NCBI RefSeq assembly: GCF_900102945.1
Contig: NZ_FNGI01000002.1
Span: 1-64,000 of the forward strand
Direction: 5' to 3'
Length of the DNA stretch: 64,000 nt
From: Modicisalibacter muralis
GTDB lineage: Bacteria; Pseudomonadota; Gammaproteobacteria; Pseudomonadales; Halomonadaceae
Of this stretch, positions 8,869 to 17,227 are shown piece by piece. The notes under the pieces are model-generated. The model made no database searches, was not told the origin of the DNA, and was given only the letters and a program-made list of their open reading frames with translations. Both the position numbers and the translations under genes were made by a program. Position 1 is the stretch's first letter. The number at the start of each line of letters is the position of its first letter.

Positions 8869-9423
8869 ATGCATTCGGAAAAAGAGAAGATGCTGTCGGG
8901 AGAGCGCTACGATCCCGCAGATCCTGACTTGGTCGCTGAGCGGCTTCGTGCCAGAGAGCTATGCCTGGAGCTGAACAGTTTGCCGCCCCGTGCCTCCGAT
9001 GCTCGGCGGCAAGATCTACTTACGCGCCTTTTCGGCACGCCAACCGATGCCTATGTTACCCCGCCTTTCTTTTGCGATTACGGCAGCAACATCGAACTGG
9101 GTAGCAATGTTTATTTCAACTTCAACTGTGTCGTTCTCGATGGGGCCAAGGTTACCATCGGAAGCAATGTTCTCTTTGGACCGGCAGTGCAGGTTTATAC
9201 CGCCTTACATCCCATGGGTGTCGATGAAAGGCGCAGTGGCATCGAGTTCGGAGAACCGATTTTCATAGGCGACGACGTTTGGCTGGGAGGCGGGACGATC
9301 ATTTGTCCTGGCGTCAGCATTGGCGACGGTTCGGTCATTGGCGCCGGTAGCGTCATAACCAGAGATGTCCCATCGGGAGTCTTTGCCGCAGGCAACCCGT
9401 GCCGTGTCATTCGCCCCGTCTAA
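8869..9423 (+). CDS. Maltose/galactoside-type O-acetyltransferase, left-handed beta-helix
   Basis: 184 residues from MHSEKEKMLSGERYDPADP, the usual N-terminus of the Maa/LacA family; an upstream ATG at 8824 inside the DUF1989 gene is less likely. Hexapeptide repeats (GSNIELGSNVYFNFNC, AKVTIGSNVLFGP, DDVWLGGGTIICPGVSIGDG) build the beta-helix, and the CoA/sugar-site His is in YTALHPMG. It transfers acetyl from acetyl-CoA to a hydroxyl. Such genes are frequent passengers and its role in the amidase/DUF1989 module is unclear. Confidence 0.85.
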   Translation: MHSEKEKMLSGERYDPADPDLVAERLRARELCLELNSLPPRASDARRQDLLTRLFGTPTDAYVTPPFFCDYGSNIELGSNVYFNFNCVVLDGAKVTIGSNVLFGPAVQVYTALHPMGVDERRSGIEFGEPIFIGDDVWLGGGTIICPGVSIGDGSVIGAGSVITRDVPSGVFAAGNPCRVIRPV

Positions 9424-9507
9424 TCGATACCCCCGGATAGCTGTGGTCCGATTGCCCGCGTCCGCAGGTCTTGCGAATATGACGCCTTGCGCTCCGGAGA
9501 CAACCCC

Positions 9508-9993
9508 ATGCAAATAACGCCGATCACAGCAGACAATTTCGTGCTCTTCTGGCCGACCTTCAAGGCCGTGGTGCAGGCGCGGGAAACCTACGCCTTCGAC
9601 CCGGATATCAGCTTCGATGACGCCTATGCCCTGTGGTGCGAACTCCCACAGTTCACCTATGTCGCCAAGGAGGACGGCGTGGTGCTGGGTTCGTATTACC
9701 TGAAGCCCAACGCCGCCGGGCCGGGCGATCATGTCTGCAACTGCGGCTACATGGTCGCCCCCGAGGCGCGCGGCAAGGGCGTGGCGCGCGCGCTCTGCCT
9801 GCACTCCCAGGACCAGGCCATCGAGGCGGGCTACCTGGCGATGCAGTTCAATGCGGTGGTGTCCACCAACGAGACCGCCATCGGGCTCTGGCAATCGCTG
9901 GGCTTCGCCATCATCGGCACGGTGCCCAACGGCTACCGCCACGCCCGTCAGGGACTCGTCGATACGCATATCATGCATAAGGCGTTGCGCTAG
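9508..9993 (+). CDS. GNAT-family N-acetyltransferase
   Basis: 161 residues. The start at MQITPITADNF has GGAG ten bases upstream. A typical GNAT fold is seen: a central strand with GSYYLKPN, the acetyl-CoA loop as VAPEARGKGVARALC (about residues 84-98), and a C-terminal LWQSLGFAIIGTVP. Substrate unknown. It is convergent with the EamA transporter gene and the stops overlap by 4 bases. Confidence 0.85.
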   Translation: MQITPITADNFVLFWPTFKAVVQARETYAFDPDISFDDAYALWCELPQFTYVAKEDGVVLGSYYLKPNAAGPGDHVCNCGYMVAPEARGKGVARALCLHSQDQAIEAGYLAMQFNAVVSTNETAIGLWQSLGFAIIGTVPNGYRHARQGLVDTHIMHKALR

Positions 9994-10925
9994 CGACTCA
10001 CCAACACGATACCGCCCAGAATGACACCACCGCCGATCACGAAGTTGACCGTCAGCGGCTCATTTAGCAGCACGGCGCCGAACAGCACGCCGAAGATCGG
10101 TGACAGGAACGAGAACACGCCAAGCTGCGAGGCCCAGTAGCGGCGCAACAGCGAAAACCACAACAGCAGCGCTCCGAACGAGATCACCAGCGTCTGGAAG
10201 GTCAGGCTGGCCAGCGCCAGGCCGGTGACGTCGATTTCCTCAACATCACCAAGCAGGATCGCGGCCGGCAACAGCAGCAACGCGGCGACGCTCAGTTGGT
10301 AACACAGCGTCTGCTCGGGCGGCGCCTCGGAGAGCTTTGAGCGCCGCAGCACCAACGTGGTCGATGCCCACGACAGTCCCGCCAGCAAGCCGAGCGCATC
10401 GCCCAACATGAGCGCTCTCGCCTCCACACCGCTCGCCGTCGGCGCCATGGCGATCAACATGCCGGCGAATGCCATCACGACGCCCATCCATTGACGCCGG
10501 ATCAACTGCTCGCCCAGCACCAGGAAATGCAACCCGAGCGCGGCGAACACCGGCGCGGTGTAGAGGAACACGGACATGTGCGAGGCCAGCGTGTAGTTCA
10601 ACCCCAGCGCCACGAACGCGAACTCTGCGGTGAACCCCAGCCCGATGAGTAGCCCCGGCCCAAGATGGGTGCGGAAAGTAGTGATTCCGATACCGCGCCA
10701 GCACGCGAGTAGCGCGACCAACAGCGCCGCCACCAGCGAGCGCATGCCGACCTGGGCCAAAGGCGAGATATCCGCAGCCACGGCCTTGATGGCGACCTGC
10801 TGGAAGCCGAGTATCAGACAGAACAGCGTCATCAAGACACTGGCCGACATGTCGATGGACCGGCGAGCGTGAGTGCAACTCAACACCGAATCGACACATG
10901 GGGTGGATGTTCTGGAACCGTTCAT
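9990..10925 (-). CDS. EamA/DMT-family transporter
   Basis: 311 residues from the ATG at 10925, preceded by AGGAGA. About ten hydrophobic segments form two EamA repeats: roughly residues 27-165 and 180-305. These inner-membrane carriers usually export amino acids or other metabolites. The gene is divergent from a GcvA-like LysR gene with about 100 bases between, the usual layout of a regulator and its target exporter. Confidence 0.88.
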   Translation of the reverse strand: MNGSRTSTPCVDSVLSCTHARRSIDMSASVLMTLFCLILGFQQVAIKAVAADISPLAQVGMRSLVAALLVALLACWRGIGITTFRTHLGPGLLIGLGFTAEFAFVALGLNYTLASHMSVFLYTAPVFAALGLHFLVLGEQLIRRQWMGVVMAFAGMLIAMAPTASGVEARALMLGDALGLLAGLSWASTTLVLRRSKLSEAPPEQTLCYQLSVAALLLLPAAILLGDVEEIDVTGLALASLTFQTLVISFGALLLWFSLLRRYWASQLGVFSFLSPIFGVLFGAVLLNEPLTVNFVIGGGVILGGIVLVSR

Positions 10926-11023
10926 GATGTCTCTCCTAGCTTGGAATGGAGGACATTGCAGCAATTGCAGTGACCGGTTCCAAACGATTACTCTGCCACC
11001 CTAGGCTCAGGAAAACTCAACTC

Positions 11024-11959
11024 ATGAAGATCGAACGGCTGCCCCTCAATGCACTGCGGGCCTTCGCGGAAGCGGCGCGGGAAGGAAGCTTCAAGACGGC
11101 GGCGAATCGCCTGGGCGTGACGCCGGGCGCCGTCAGTCGCCAAATCAAGCAACTCGAGGACCGGCTGGGCGTGTCTCTGTTCGAACGCCACGCCAACGGG
11201 GTGCGGGTCAACGAGGCCGGGCGCCTGCTGGCCGAGGACGTGAATGCCGGTCTCGCGCGCATCGCCAATGGCGTCAGAGCGGCCAGCGAGCGCGCCAAGC
11301 CCGCCACCACGCTGACCCTGAGCGCCCCGCCGTCGTTCACCCAGTTCTGGCTGCTGCCGCGCCTGGCGGAATTCGAGGTGCTGGAAAGCCAGGTCGAGAT
11401 ATCCCTGGACGCGGACCAGGACCTGACGGCGCCGACCTGGCACGGCAACGGCGCACGGCTCGCCCTACGCTATGGGCGCGGCCCCTGGTCCGGTGTGCGG
11501 AGCGTGCGGCTGTTCGAGGACGAACTGTTCCCGGTCTGCTCGCCTACCCTGCTGGAACGCACGCCCATCGAGACGCCCGCCGACCTGCTCGCCCACCCAC
11601 TGCTCGAAGTCGTCTGGCAATCGCGTCAGAGCATCGACTTCCCCGGCTGGCGGGAATGGTTCGACGCCGCTGGCCTACCCGATGTCGAAGTGCCAATTCA
11701 GCGCCGCTATTCGCTCTCCGGGTTGGCGCTCGACCAAGCCATTGCCGGGCGCGGCGTGATGCTCGCCAACCCCGCCGTGGTCGCCGATCGCCTGGCCAGC
11801 GGCGTGCTGGTACGACCCTTCGACGACCGCTACGTGATCGACTCGCCGTTTACCTACGACCTGATCCTGCCCGCCACCGGCAGCGCGCCACCGACGGTGC
11901 AGCGGTTTATCGACTGGCTGGTTGAGGAAGCAGAGCGGTTTCGGGGGCAAGTCGGTTAG
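11024..11959 (+). CDS. LysR-family transcriptional regulator, GcvA-like
   Basis: 311 residues starting at MKIERLPLNALRAF with CAGGAAA upstream. The winged helix-turn-helix spans about residues 5-64 (GSFKTAANRLGVTPGAVSRQI). The substrate-binding domain follows, with the GcvA-type ALRYGRGPW and a C-terminal LILPATG region. It is divergent from the EamA transporter gene and probably controls it. Confidence 0.88.
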   Translation: MKIERLPLNALRAFAEAAREGSFKTAANRLGVTPGAVSRQIKQLEDRLGVSLFERHANGVRVNEAGRLLAEDVNAGLARIANGVRAASERAKPATTLTLSAPPSFTQFWLLPRLAEFEVLESQVEISLDADQDLTAPTWHGNGARLALRYGRGPWSGVRSVRLFEDELFPVCSPTLLERTPIETPADLLAHPLLEVVWQSRQSIDFPGWREWFDAAGLPDVEVPIQRRYSLSGLALDQAIAGRGVMLANPAVVADRLASGVLVRPFDDRYVIDSPFTYDLILPATGSAPPTVQRFIDWLVEEAERFRGQVG

Positions 11960-12195
11960 AGGATCGATATTCAGCGCAGCGGTTGATGAGCATCATTTTT
12001 CAACCCAATACGGTTCTTCTGGTAAATGCTCCCGGCACGTTCACCCATATTATGCTGCCGAGGTATACTTAATGACCTTGAATTTCAGTAGGTTATAGCT
12101 CACTTGGTAAGAGCGTTTATTTACTTGAACGCGCCGGTACGAGAACCCAATAATAGAGCGTGCGGACTAATCACTGTTGAACAAATGCTGAACTG
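11960..12195. other. Gene-free stretch before the cassette pair
   Basis: No open frame of interest. It is AT-richer than the flanks, and holds a degenerate tRNA-like segment near 12090-12158. It ends at the GTT core that opens the first cassette. Confidence 0.5.
12090..12158 (+). pseudogene. Degenerate tRNA-like remnant
   Basis: The segment GCTC-ACTTGGTAA-GAGC reproduces a tRNA D arm with the preceding TA. It is followed by an anticodon-like arm (GTTT...GAAC around TTTACTT) and a corrupted T arm (CCGGTACGAGAACCC). The acceptor stem does not close, so it is not a working tRNA. It may be a remnant of a tRNA or of an attachment site. Confidence 0.35.
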
Positions 12196-12206
12196 TTGGG
12201 CGTCAC
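12195..12206. other. Cassette 1 left boundary: GTTRRRY core and 12-base inverted match
   Basis: GTTGGGC at 12195-12201 fits the integron core GTTRRRY. The twelve bases 12195-12206 are the exact reverse complement of 12743-12754. This is what is expected if the cassette 5' end and its own attC R'' box once adjoined in the circular form. Confidence 0.65.
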
Positions 12207-12804
12207 GAGCACGCAGGAGGTTGCGTCATGAAGGCGGATGATCTACGGGCAATGCAGGCCCCGCTGAAGGACCGCTACAAGGAGATTCCTGAGGCGGCGC
12301 TGATAACCCTTCGTGCGCAAGGCCGCGCAGGCGAGGACGTTAGCTGCAAGATCGAAACGGGAAAAGGTCTCGTTGTTGCAGGCCTGCACCCAGCCACTGG
12401 CGGTACCGGCCAGCAAGCTTGTTCTGGAGACATGCTCCTTGAGGCGTTGGTCGCGTGTGCGGGAGTAACCCTCAATGCAGTGGCTGCGTCGCTAGGCATT
12501 GTGCTGCGCGAGGCTGTCCTGACAGCAGAGGGAGACCTGGATTTTCGTGGCACGCTGGGGGTGTCCAAGGAGGTGCCCGTTGGATTCCAGAACATACGCC
12601 TGCACCTATTCTTGGACACGGATACCTCAGAGGAACAGCTGGCTACCTTGGTGCGCCTTACGGAGCGTTACTGCGTGGTTTACCAAACGTTGAAGAATCC
12701 CCCACCCATATCAGTTAGCAAGAGCGGGGCATCTTGAGAAGGGTGACGCCCAACAAGGGCTTGCAGGCGACGCGCCGCAAGCGGCGCGCGCCTGAAGCCG
12801 GACG
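12196..12804 (+). mobile_element. Integron-type gene cassette 1 (osmC-like cargo)
   Basis: It runs from the crossover point in GTTGGGC to the R' core at 12804. It contains one promoterless-looking gene with a good ribosome site, followed 10 bases after its stop by an attC hairpin. This is the standard one-gene cassette layout. No integrase gene is in the window. Confidence 0.65.
12228..12737 (+). CDS. OsmC-family protein (peroxide/organic hydroperoxide or sulfide-related)
   Basis: 169 residues, start preceded by AGGAGG. The OsmC fold shows its two redox Cys: one in LVACAGVTLNAVAASLG on the central helix and one in TERYCVVYQTL near the C-terminus. Family members reduce organic hydroperoxides or handle persulfides. 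The gene fills an integron-type cassette and is followed by an attC-like hairpin, so it is probably a mobile cargo gene rather than the housekeeping osmC. Confidence 0.85.
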   Translation: MKADDLRAMQAPLKDRYKEIPEAALITLRAQGRAGEDVSCKIETGKGLVVAGLHPATGGTGQQACSGDMLLEALVACAGVTLNAVAASLGIVLREAVLTAEGDLDFRGTLGVSKEVPVGFQNIRLHLFLDTDTSEEQLATLVRLTERYCVVYQTLKNPPPISVSKSGAS

Positions 12805-12810
12805 CTATGT
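12743..12810 (+). repeat. attC recombination site of cassette 1
   Basis: R'' GCCCAAC at 12748-12754 is followed by a 19-bp hairpin: GGCTT/AAGCC, CAGGCG/CGCCTG and CGCGCCGC/GCGGCGCG around an AA loop at 12779-12780. Two single bases (G12763 and A12770) bulge out, both on the left arm, as attC extrahelical bases do on the L'' side. Short unpaired spacers (12755-12757, 12800-12803) separate the arms from the R boxes. The R' box is GCTATGT at 12804-12810, one base off the GTT core. Confidence 0.65.
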
Positions 12811-12848
12811 GTTTTGACACCTGATACGTTACAGGGTACACTCAAAGG

Positions 12849-13127
12849 ATGATTCGAAGCTTCAAACACAAGGGCCTGGCCAAATTCTTCAAGTCCGGCA
12901 GCACCGCAGGGATTCAGGCCGCTCATGCAAAGAGGCTTCGGCTTATTCTCGGTAGACTAAATGCAGCGTCAGACGCCAAAGATATGGACTTACCAGGCCT
13001 CCGGCTGCACGAACTCTCAGGGAATCGCGCCGGAATCTGGTCAGTGACAGTTAGTGGTAACTGGCGTGTGACGTTCCGGTTTGAGGACGGAGATGCCGAG
13101 ATAGTGAATTACGAAGATTATCACTGA
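12849..13127 (+). CDS. higB: HigB toxin (RelE superfamily mRNA interferase)
   Basis: 92 residues with the HigB pattern: [14 protein letters not shown] at the start, [22 protein letters not shown] in the middle and [17 protein letters not shown] at the end. HigB cleaves mRNA on the ribosome and is held inactive by HigA, encoded 10 bases downstream. Toxin-first order is the norm for higBA. It is cargo of the second cassette; toxin-antitoxin pairs are well known for stabilising cassette arrays. Confidence 0.92.
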   Translation: MIRSFKHKGLAKFFKSGSTAGIQAAHAKRLRLILGRLNAASDAKDMDLPGLRLHELSGNRAGIWSVTVSGNWRVTFRFEDGDAEIVNYEDYH

Positions 13128-13137
13128 GGTACCGCCG

Positions 13138-13425
13138 ATGTTGATGCACAACCCGCCCCACCCTGGTGAAGTATTGCGAGAGCTTTGCTTGGAGCCCCTT
13201 GGTCTGTCTGTAACGGCGGCTGCAGAAGCGCTGGGAGTAAGCCGAAAAACTCTGAGCGCTGTATTGAACGGCAAGGCTGGCATTAGTCCCGAAATGGCTA
13301 TCCGACTTTCTATCGCGTTTAATACCTCGGCAGAAAGCTGGCTGAACCAGCAGTCCCAATATGAACTCTGGCATGCTGAGCAACACCGCAAAGAGCTCAG
13401 GGTCAAAAAGCTTGTTGCTGCCTAG
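13138..13425 (+). CDS. higA: HigA antitoxin, XRE-family
   Basis: 95 residues. The N-terminus [11 protein letters not shown] and the helix-turn-helix [23 protein letters not shown] (about residues 24-46) are characteristic of HigA. It binds HigB and represses the higBA promoter. GAGGT lies seven bases before the start at 13138; an ATG six bases later is an alternative. The R''-like box of the cassette begins seven bases after the stop. Confidence 0.92.
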   Translation: MLMHNPPHPGEVLRELCLEPLGLSVTAAAEALGVSRKTLSAVLNGKAGISPEMAIRLSIAFNTSAESWLNQQSQYELWHAEQHRKELRVKKLVAA

Positions 13426-13429
13426 AGCA

Positions 13430-13471
13430 GCACATAACCAAGCAATGCCGATGCTACGAGAGCGGCCTAAC
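13430..13471 (+). repeat. Decayed attC remnants after higA
   Basis: R''-type boxes ACATAAC (13432-13438) and GCCTAAC (13465-13471) stand 26 bases apart with only a short inverted pair (GCCG/CGGC) between. Neither has a complete hairpin or R' box. The cobA stop codon is 15 bases further on. Confidence 0.4.
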
Positions 13472-13485
13472 AACTAGCAAGGCCC

Positions 13486-14412
13486 TCACGCCTCCCCTGC
13501 CATCGTCTCTTTCAATCGCGCCGCTTCGGCCATCCTCACCACACTCCCCACCACGATCAGGCACGGCGACGGCAGCGGATGCTTGGCCAGCTTCTCGGAC
13601 ATATCGGCCAGGGTGCCGATCAGCGACTGCTGGTCGGGTAGCGAGGCGTTGGCGATCAGCAGGATCGGCCAATCGTCGGGTAGGCCGGCGCCGCGCAGGC
13701 CGTGGCAGATCGCTTCGACCTTGGCCAGCCCCATGTAGAACACCAGCGTCTCGTTGGTGCGGGCGAGCGATGCCCAATCGGGCGTGCCGCCCTCGCGGCA
13801 CAGCTGGGCGGTGATAAAGCGCAGTTGCTGGGCGTGGGCGCGGTCGGTGAGCGCCATGCCCATCGCCGCGGCGGCGCCGGAGGCGGCGGTGATGCCGGGG
13901 ACGATCTCGGCGGGGACGTCGGCTTCGGCGAGCGCGGCAAGCTCCTCGCCCATGCGCCCGAACACGCCCGGGTCGCCGCCCTTGAGGCGTACCACCGACT
14001 TGCCCTCCCCGGCTAGCTTGACCAACAGCGCGCCGATCTCGGCCTGCGGCACGCTGTGCTGGCCGCGCGCCTTACCCACGTAGTAGCGCTCGCGACCGGG
14101 GGGAATCAGCGCTAGCACGTCATCGCCGACCAGCCGGTCGTAGACGATGGCGTCGGCCTGGCCGAGCAGTTGCGCGGCGCGCAGGGTCAAAAGACTCGCG
14201 TCTCCCGGCCCGGCACCCACCAGATAGACACTGCCGGGGCGGCACTCACCGCGGCCGAAAGCGGCTGGTGTCGTTCCGCGACGCCCCAGGCCGCCAAGCA
14301 ACGACGCCGCGCGCGAAGCGCTGTGGGTCACGCGCATCAACAGGCTGGGCAGCAACAACAGATTGGAGAGTTCAGACCGCTTCGCTTTCAAGGGCTTCAC
14401 CGGTGACAGCAC
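13486..14412 (-). CDS. cobA: Uroporphyrinogen-III C-methyltransferase (SUMT)
   Basis: 308 residues. The GTG start at 14412 has GAGGAG eight bases upstream, inside the end of nasA. After about 58 residues of extension comes the SUMT core: VYLVGAGPGDASLLTLRA, LKGGDPGVFGRMGEE, PGITAASGAAAAMG and FYMGLAKV. It methylates uroporphyrinogen III with SAM to precorrin-2, the route to siroheme, which is the cofactor of NirB encoded nearby. The frame overlaps nasA by 41 bases, so the two are translationally coupled. Confidence 0.93.
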   Translation of the reverse strand: MLSPVKPLKAKRSELSNLLLLPSLLMRVTHSASRAASLLGGLGRRGTTPAAFGRGECRPGSVYLVGAGPGDASLLTLRAAQLLGQADAIVYDRLVGDDVLALIPPGRERYYVGKARGQHSVPQAEIGALLVKLAGEGKSVVRLKGGDPGVFGRMGEELAALAEADVPAEIVPGITAASGAAAAMGMALTDRAHAQQLRFITAQLCREGGTPDWASLARTNETLVFYMGLAKVEAICHGLRGAGLPDDWPILLIANASLPDQQSLIGTLADMSEKLAKHPLPSPCLIVVGSVVRMAEAARLKETMAGEA

Positions 14413-17089
14413 GGGCCGTCTCCTCTTCGATCAGGGATTTGAGTTCGGGAATGCAGGAGCCGCACTGGGTGCCGCAGGCCAGCCGCGCGCCCAATGCCTC
14501 GACGCTGCTGTCGCCGGCGCGGATCGCCTCGATGATGGCCTTCTGCCCGACTTGATGGCAGCTACATACCGTCGGGCCGCTATCGGCCTCGCCGGCAGCG
14601 CAACCGGCCAGCAGGCGACGGCGCAGGTCGCTGGGCAGCGCTTCGCCGGCGGCGGCCTCGGCGAAGCGTTCATCAAGCCAGTGAAGGGCCGGCAACTCGG
14701 CGGGCGAGCCGACCATCAGCCACCAGCTCAACCGCCCCTTGATGAAACCGGCGGCGCGCAGGCGGCCGCTGGCGACATCCTCGGCCCATAGCGCCGGTTC
14801 GCCGGGCAGATTGGCGTTGGCCCAATCGAGCCAATCGCGATGGGCGTCACCACCGGCAAGCTGCCAGCGCTGGCAATGGGCGAGCGGAATGTATGCCCAG
14901 TAGGCGCTCTCGTCGCGCCAGTCGGGCTCGCAGTCGGCCCCATCAGCGAGGACCAGCGTCGCCTCCCAGCCCGGCATCAGCGGCGCGAGGCTCACCGCGC
15001 CGTGCTTGGATTCCGGCTGGCCGGAAAGCGGATCGACATGCGCGGCGAGCAGCCCGCCCATGCGCGCCCGCCCGCTGAAACTGTCGTTCCAGTGCATCGG
15101 CACGAACACCTCACCCCGACGCATGGCGTTCGAGACGCGCACGCGGCCGAGGTAATCCCCACCCGCGCCTTCCAGTCGGGCCAGTTGCTGATCCTGCAGG
15201 TGCAAGTCGTCGGCGTCCTGGGGATGCACCTCGATAAACGGCTCACTGCGATGATTCATCAGTCGCGGCGAGCGCGCGGTACGGGTCATGGTGTGCCACT
15301 GGTCGCGCACACGCCCGGTGTTGAGGCGCAGCGGGCGCGCCGCGCTGAGCGATTGTTGCGGCCCACGCGGACGCACGGCGATCAACCGGGCCCTGCCATC
15401 CGGAGTGGCGAAGCGGCCATCGGTGAACAGCCGCGCCGTGCCCTTGGGCGCGAGGGCATTGACCGGCCACTGGATCGACTTGAGGGCGTCGTAGGCGGCG
15501 CGATCCAGCCCAACCAGGCCGGAGATATCGAACAGTCGATTTCCACTTTCGTTCTCGAAGCCGGTCAACCGTGCGTGCTCGTCGAAGATCTCTCCGGGGT
15601 GCGTATAGGCGAAGGCCTCGGCGAAGCCCAGTCGGTTTGCCACTTGGCTGATGATCCACCAGTCGTGGCGCGCCTCACCGGGCGGCGCCAGCAGACCGCG
15701 CTGGCGCGAGATGCGCCGCTCGGAGTTGGTCACGGTGCCGTCCTTCTCAGACCAACTCGAGGCCGGTAGCACGATGTCGGCATACTGCAGAATATCGGCG
15801 TTGGCCATGCACTCGGAGACGATCACCAGCGGGCAGGCCGCGAGGATGCGTCGCACGCGGTTGACGTCGGGCAGGCTGACGCCGGGGTTGGTGGCCATGA
15901 TCCACAGGGCGCGGATCTCGCCGCGTCCGATGGCATCGAACAGCTCGACCGCCTTGTGGCCGGGACCGTCGGGCAGGCTCGGCGTCAGCGTGTCGGTAGT
16001 CCAGAAGCGGGTGACACGGTCGATGGCACCGGGCGTGTGGTAATCCATGTGCGCGGCGAGCTGGTTGGCCAGCCCGCCGACCTCGCGCCCGCCCATGGCA
16101 TTGGGCTGGCCGGTGATCGAGAACGGCCCGGCGCCGGGCAGGCCGAGCTTGCCGCCGGCCAGATGGCAGTTGGTGATCGCGTTGCACTTGTCGGTGCCGC
16201 TGCTCGACTGGTTGATGCCCTGGGAGTAGAGCGTCACCACGTGCAGCTGGCTGGCGAACCAGTAGAAGAAGGTCTCCAGGCGCTCGGGGGCGACGTCGCA
16301 GTCGGCGGCGATGGCTTCGATGGAGCAGTCGTCCTCGCGCGCTGCGGTCAGGGCGTCGTCGATGCCCTGGGTATGCCGCTCGAGGTAGACCCGATCCAGG
16401 CGCCCCCGCTCGGCCATGAAAGCTAGCAGCCCATTGAACAGCCGCGCATCGCTGCCGGGCCGGATGCCCAGGTAGAGATCGGCGATCTCGCAGGTATCGG
16501 TGACGCGCGGGTCGATCACTACCACACGCAACAGCGGGTTGCGCTGCTTGGCGCTGCGCAGGCGCTGGTAGAGCACCGGGTGGTTCCAGGCCAGGTTGGA
16601 GCCCACCAGCACTACCAGTTCGGCCTCTTCCAGGTCCTCGTAGTTGCACGGCACGGCGTCGGCGCCGAACGCACGCTTGTAGCTGGCCACCGCCGAGGCC
16701 ATGCACAGCCGCGAGTTGGTATCCAGGTGCGGCGTGCCGAGAAAGCCCTTGAACAGCTTGTTGGCGACGTAATAGTCCTCGGTCAGCAATTGTCCGGAAA
16801 GATACCCGGCAACCGATTCGCGCCCATGCGCGGCCTGCGTCGCCCGCAGTCGCTCGGCAACGGTCGACAAGGCCGTGTCCCAATCGACTTCGACGCCATC
16901 GACCCGGGGTCGCGTCAGCCGCCCGTGGTGGCCCAGCGTCTCGGCGAGCGCCGAGCCCTTCACGCACAGCCGCCCGAAATTGGCCGGGTGATCGCGGTCG
17001 CCCTCGACGCCGGTCAGCATCTGGCCGTCGTGGGTGGCGATCACTCCGCAGCCGACGCCGCAGTACGGGCAGGTAGTGGAAACGCGCAT
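14372..17089 (-). CDS. nasA: Assimilatory nitrate reductase catalytic subunit
   Basis: 905 residues from the second ATG (17089), which has AAGGA at proper distance; the ATG six bases earlier lies on that site. The N-terminal [4Fe-4S] motif is CPYCGVGCGV with a later C in GRLCVKG. The molybdopterin-bisMGD domains follow. A C-terminal BFD-like [2Fe-2S] domain (VCSCHQ...CGTQCGSC, around residues 845-890) receives electrons. It reduces nitrate to nitrite in the cytoplasm, probably fed by the divergently encoded nasB-like flavoprotein. Confidence 0.93.
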   Translation of the reverse strand: MRVSTTCPYCGVGCGVIATHDGQMLTGVEGDRDHPANFGRLCVKGSALAETLGHHGRLTRPRVDGVEVDWDTALSTVAERLRATQAAHGRESVAGYLSGQLLTEDYYVANKLFKGFLGTPHLDTNSRLCMASAVASYKRAFGADAVPCNYEDLEEAELVVLVGSNLAWNHPVLYQRLRSAKQRNPLLRVVVIDPRVTDTCEIADLYLGIRPGSDARLFNGLLAFMAERGRLDRVYLERHTQGIDDALTAAREDDCSIEAIAADCDVAPERLETFFYWFASQLHVVTLYSQGINQSSSGTDKCNAITNCHLAGGKLGLPGAGPFSITGQPNAMGGREVGGLANQLAAHMDYHTPGAIDRVTRFWTTDTLTPSLPDGPGHKAVELFDAIGRGEIRALWIMATNPGVSLPDVNRVRRILAACPLVIVSECMANADILQYADIVLPASSWSEKDGTVTNSERRISRQRGLLAPPGEARHDWWIISQVANRLGFAEAFAYTHPGEIFDEHARLTGFENESGNRLFDISGLVGLDRAAYDALKSIQWPVNALAPKGTARLFTDGRFATPDGRARLIAVRPRGPQQSLSAARPLRLNTGRVRDQWHTMTRTARSPRLMNHRSEPFIEVHPQDADDLHLQDQQLARLEGAGGDYLGRVRVSNAMRRGEVFVPMHWNDSFSGRARMGGLLAAHVDPLSGQPESKHGAVSLAPLMPGWEATLVLADGADCEPDWRDESAYWAYIPLAHCQRWQLAGGDAHRDWLDWANANLPGEPALWAEDVASGRLRAAGFIKGRLSWWLMVGSPAELPALHWLDERFAEAAAGEALPSDLRRRLLAGCAAGEADSGPTVCSCHQVGQKAIIEAIRAGDSSVEALGARLACGTQCGSCIPELKSLIEEETARAVTGEALESEAV

Positions 17090-17227
17090 GGCCATCCTTC
17101 GTTGAATCCGATGTTGGAGGAGTAAGCAAGCGCGAGACCGGCCACGGCTTTTTAGCGTTAAATCATATCGTTAATTAATTGATACGCGAGTCGATGCTCG
17201 GCTTTCACACCCTCCTCGCCTTGCCAC

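Larger units (their letters stand above)
12805..13471 (+). mobile_element. Integron-type gene cassette 2 (higBA cargo), decayed 3' end
   Basis: It starts at the R' core GCTATGT (12804-12810). The matching R'' box ACATAAC is at 13432-13438, seven bases after the higA stop; its reverse complement GTTATGT differs from the start core by one base. A second R''-like box GCCTAAC is at 13465-13471. The hairpin part of the attC is largely missing, so the 3' side looks truncated. Confidence 0.5.

Noticed and set aside
12090-12158. A working tRNA gene
   Set aside because: The acceptor stem does not close and the T arm is corrupted, so only a remnant is claimed.
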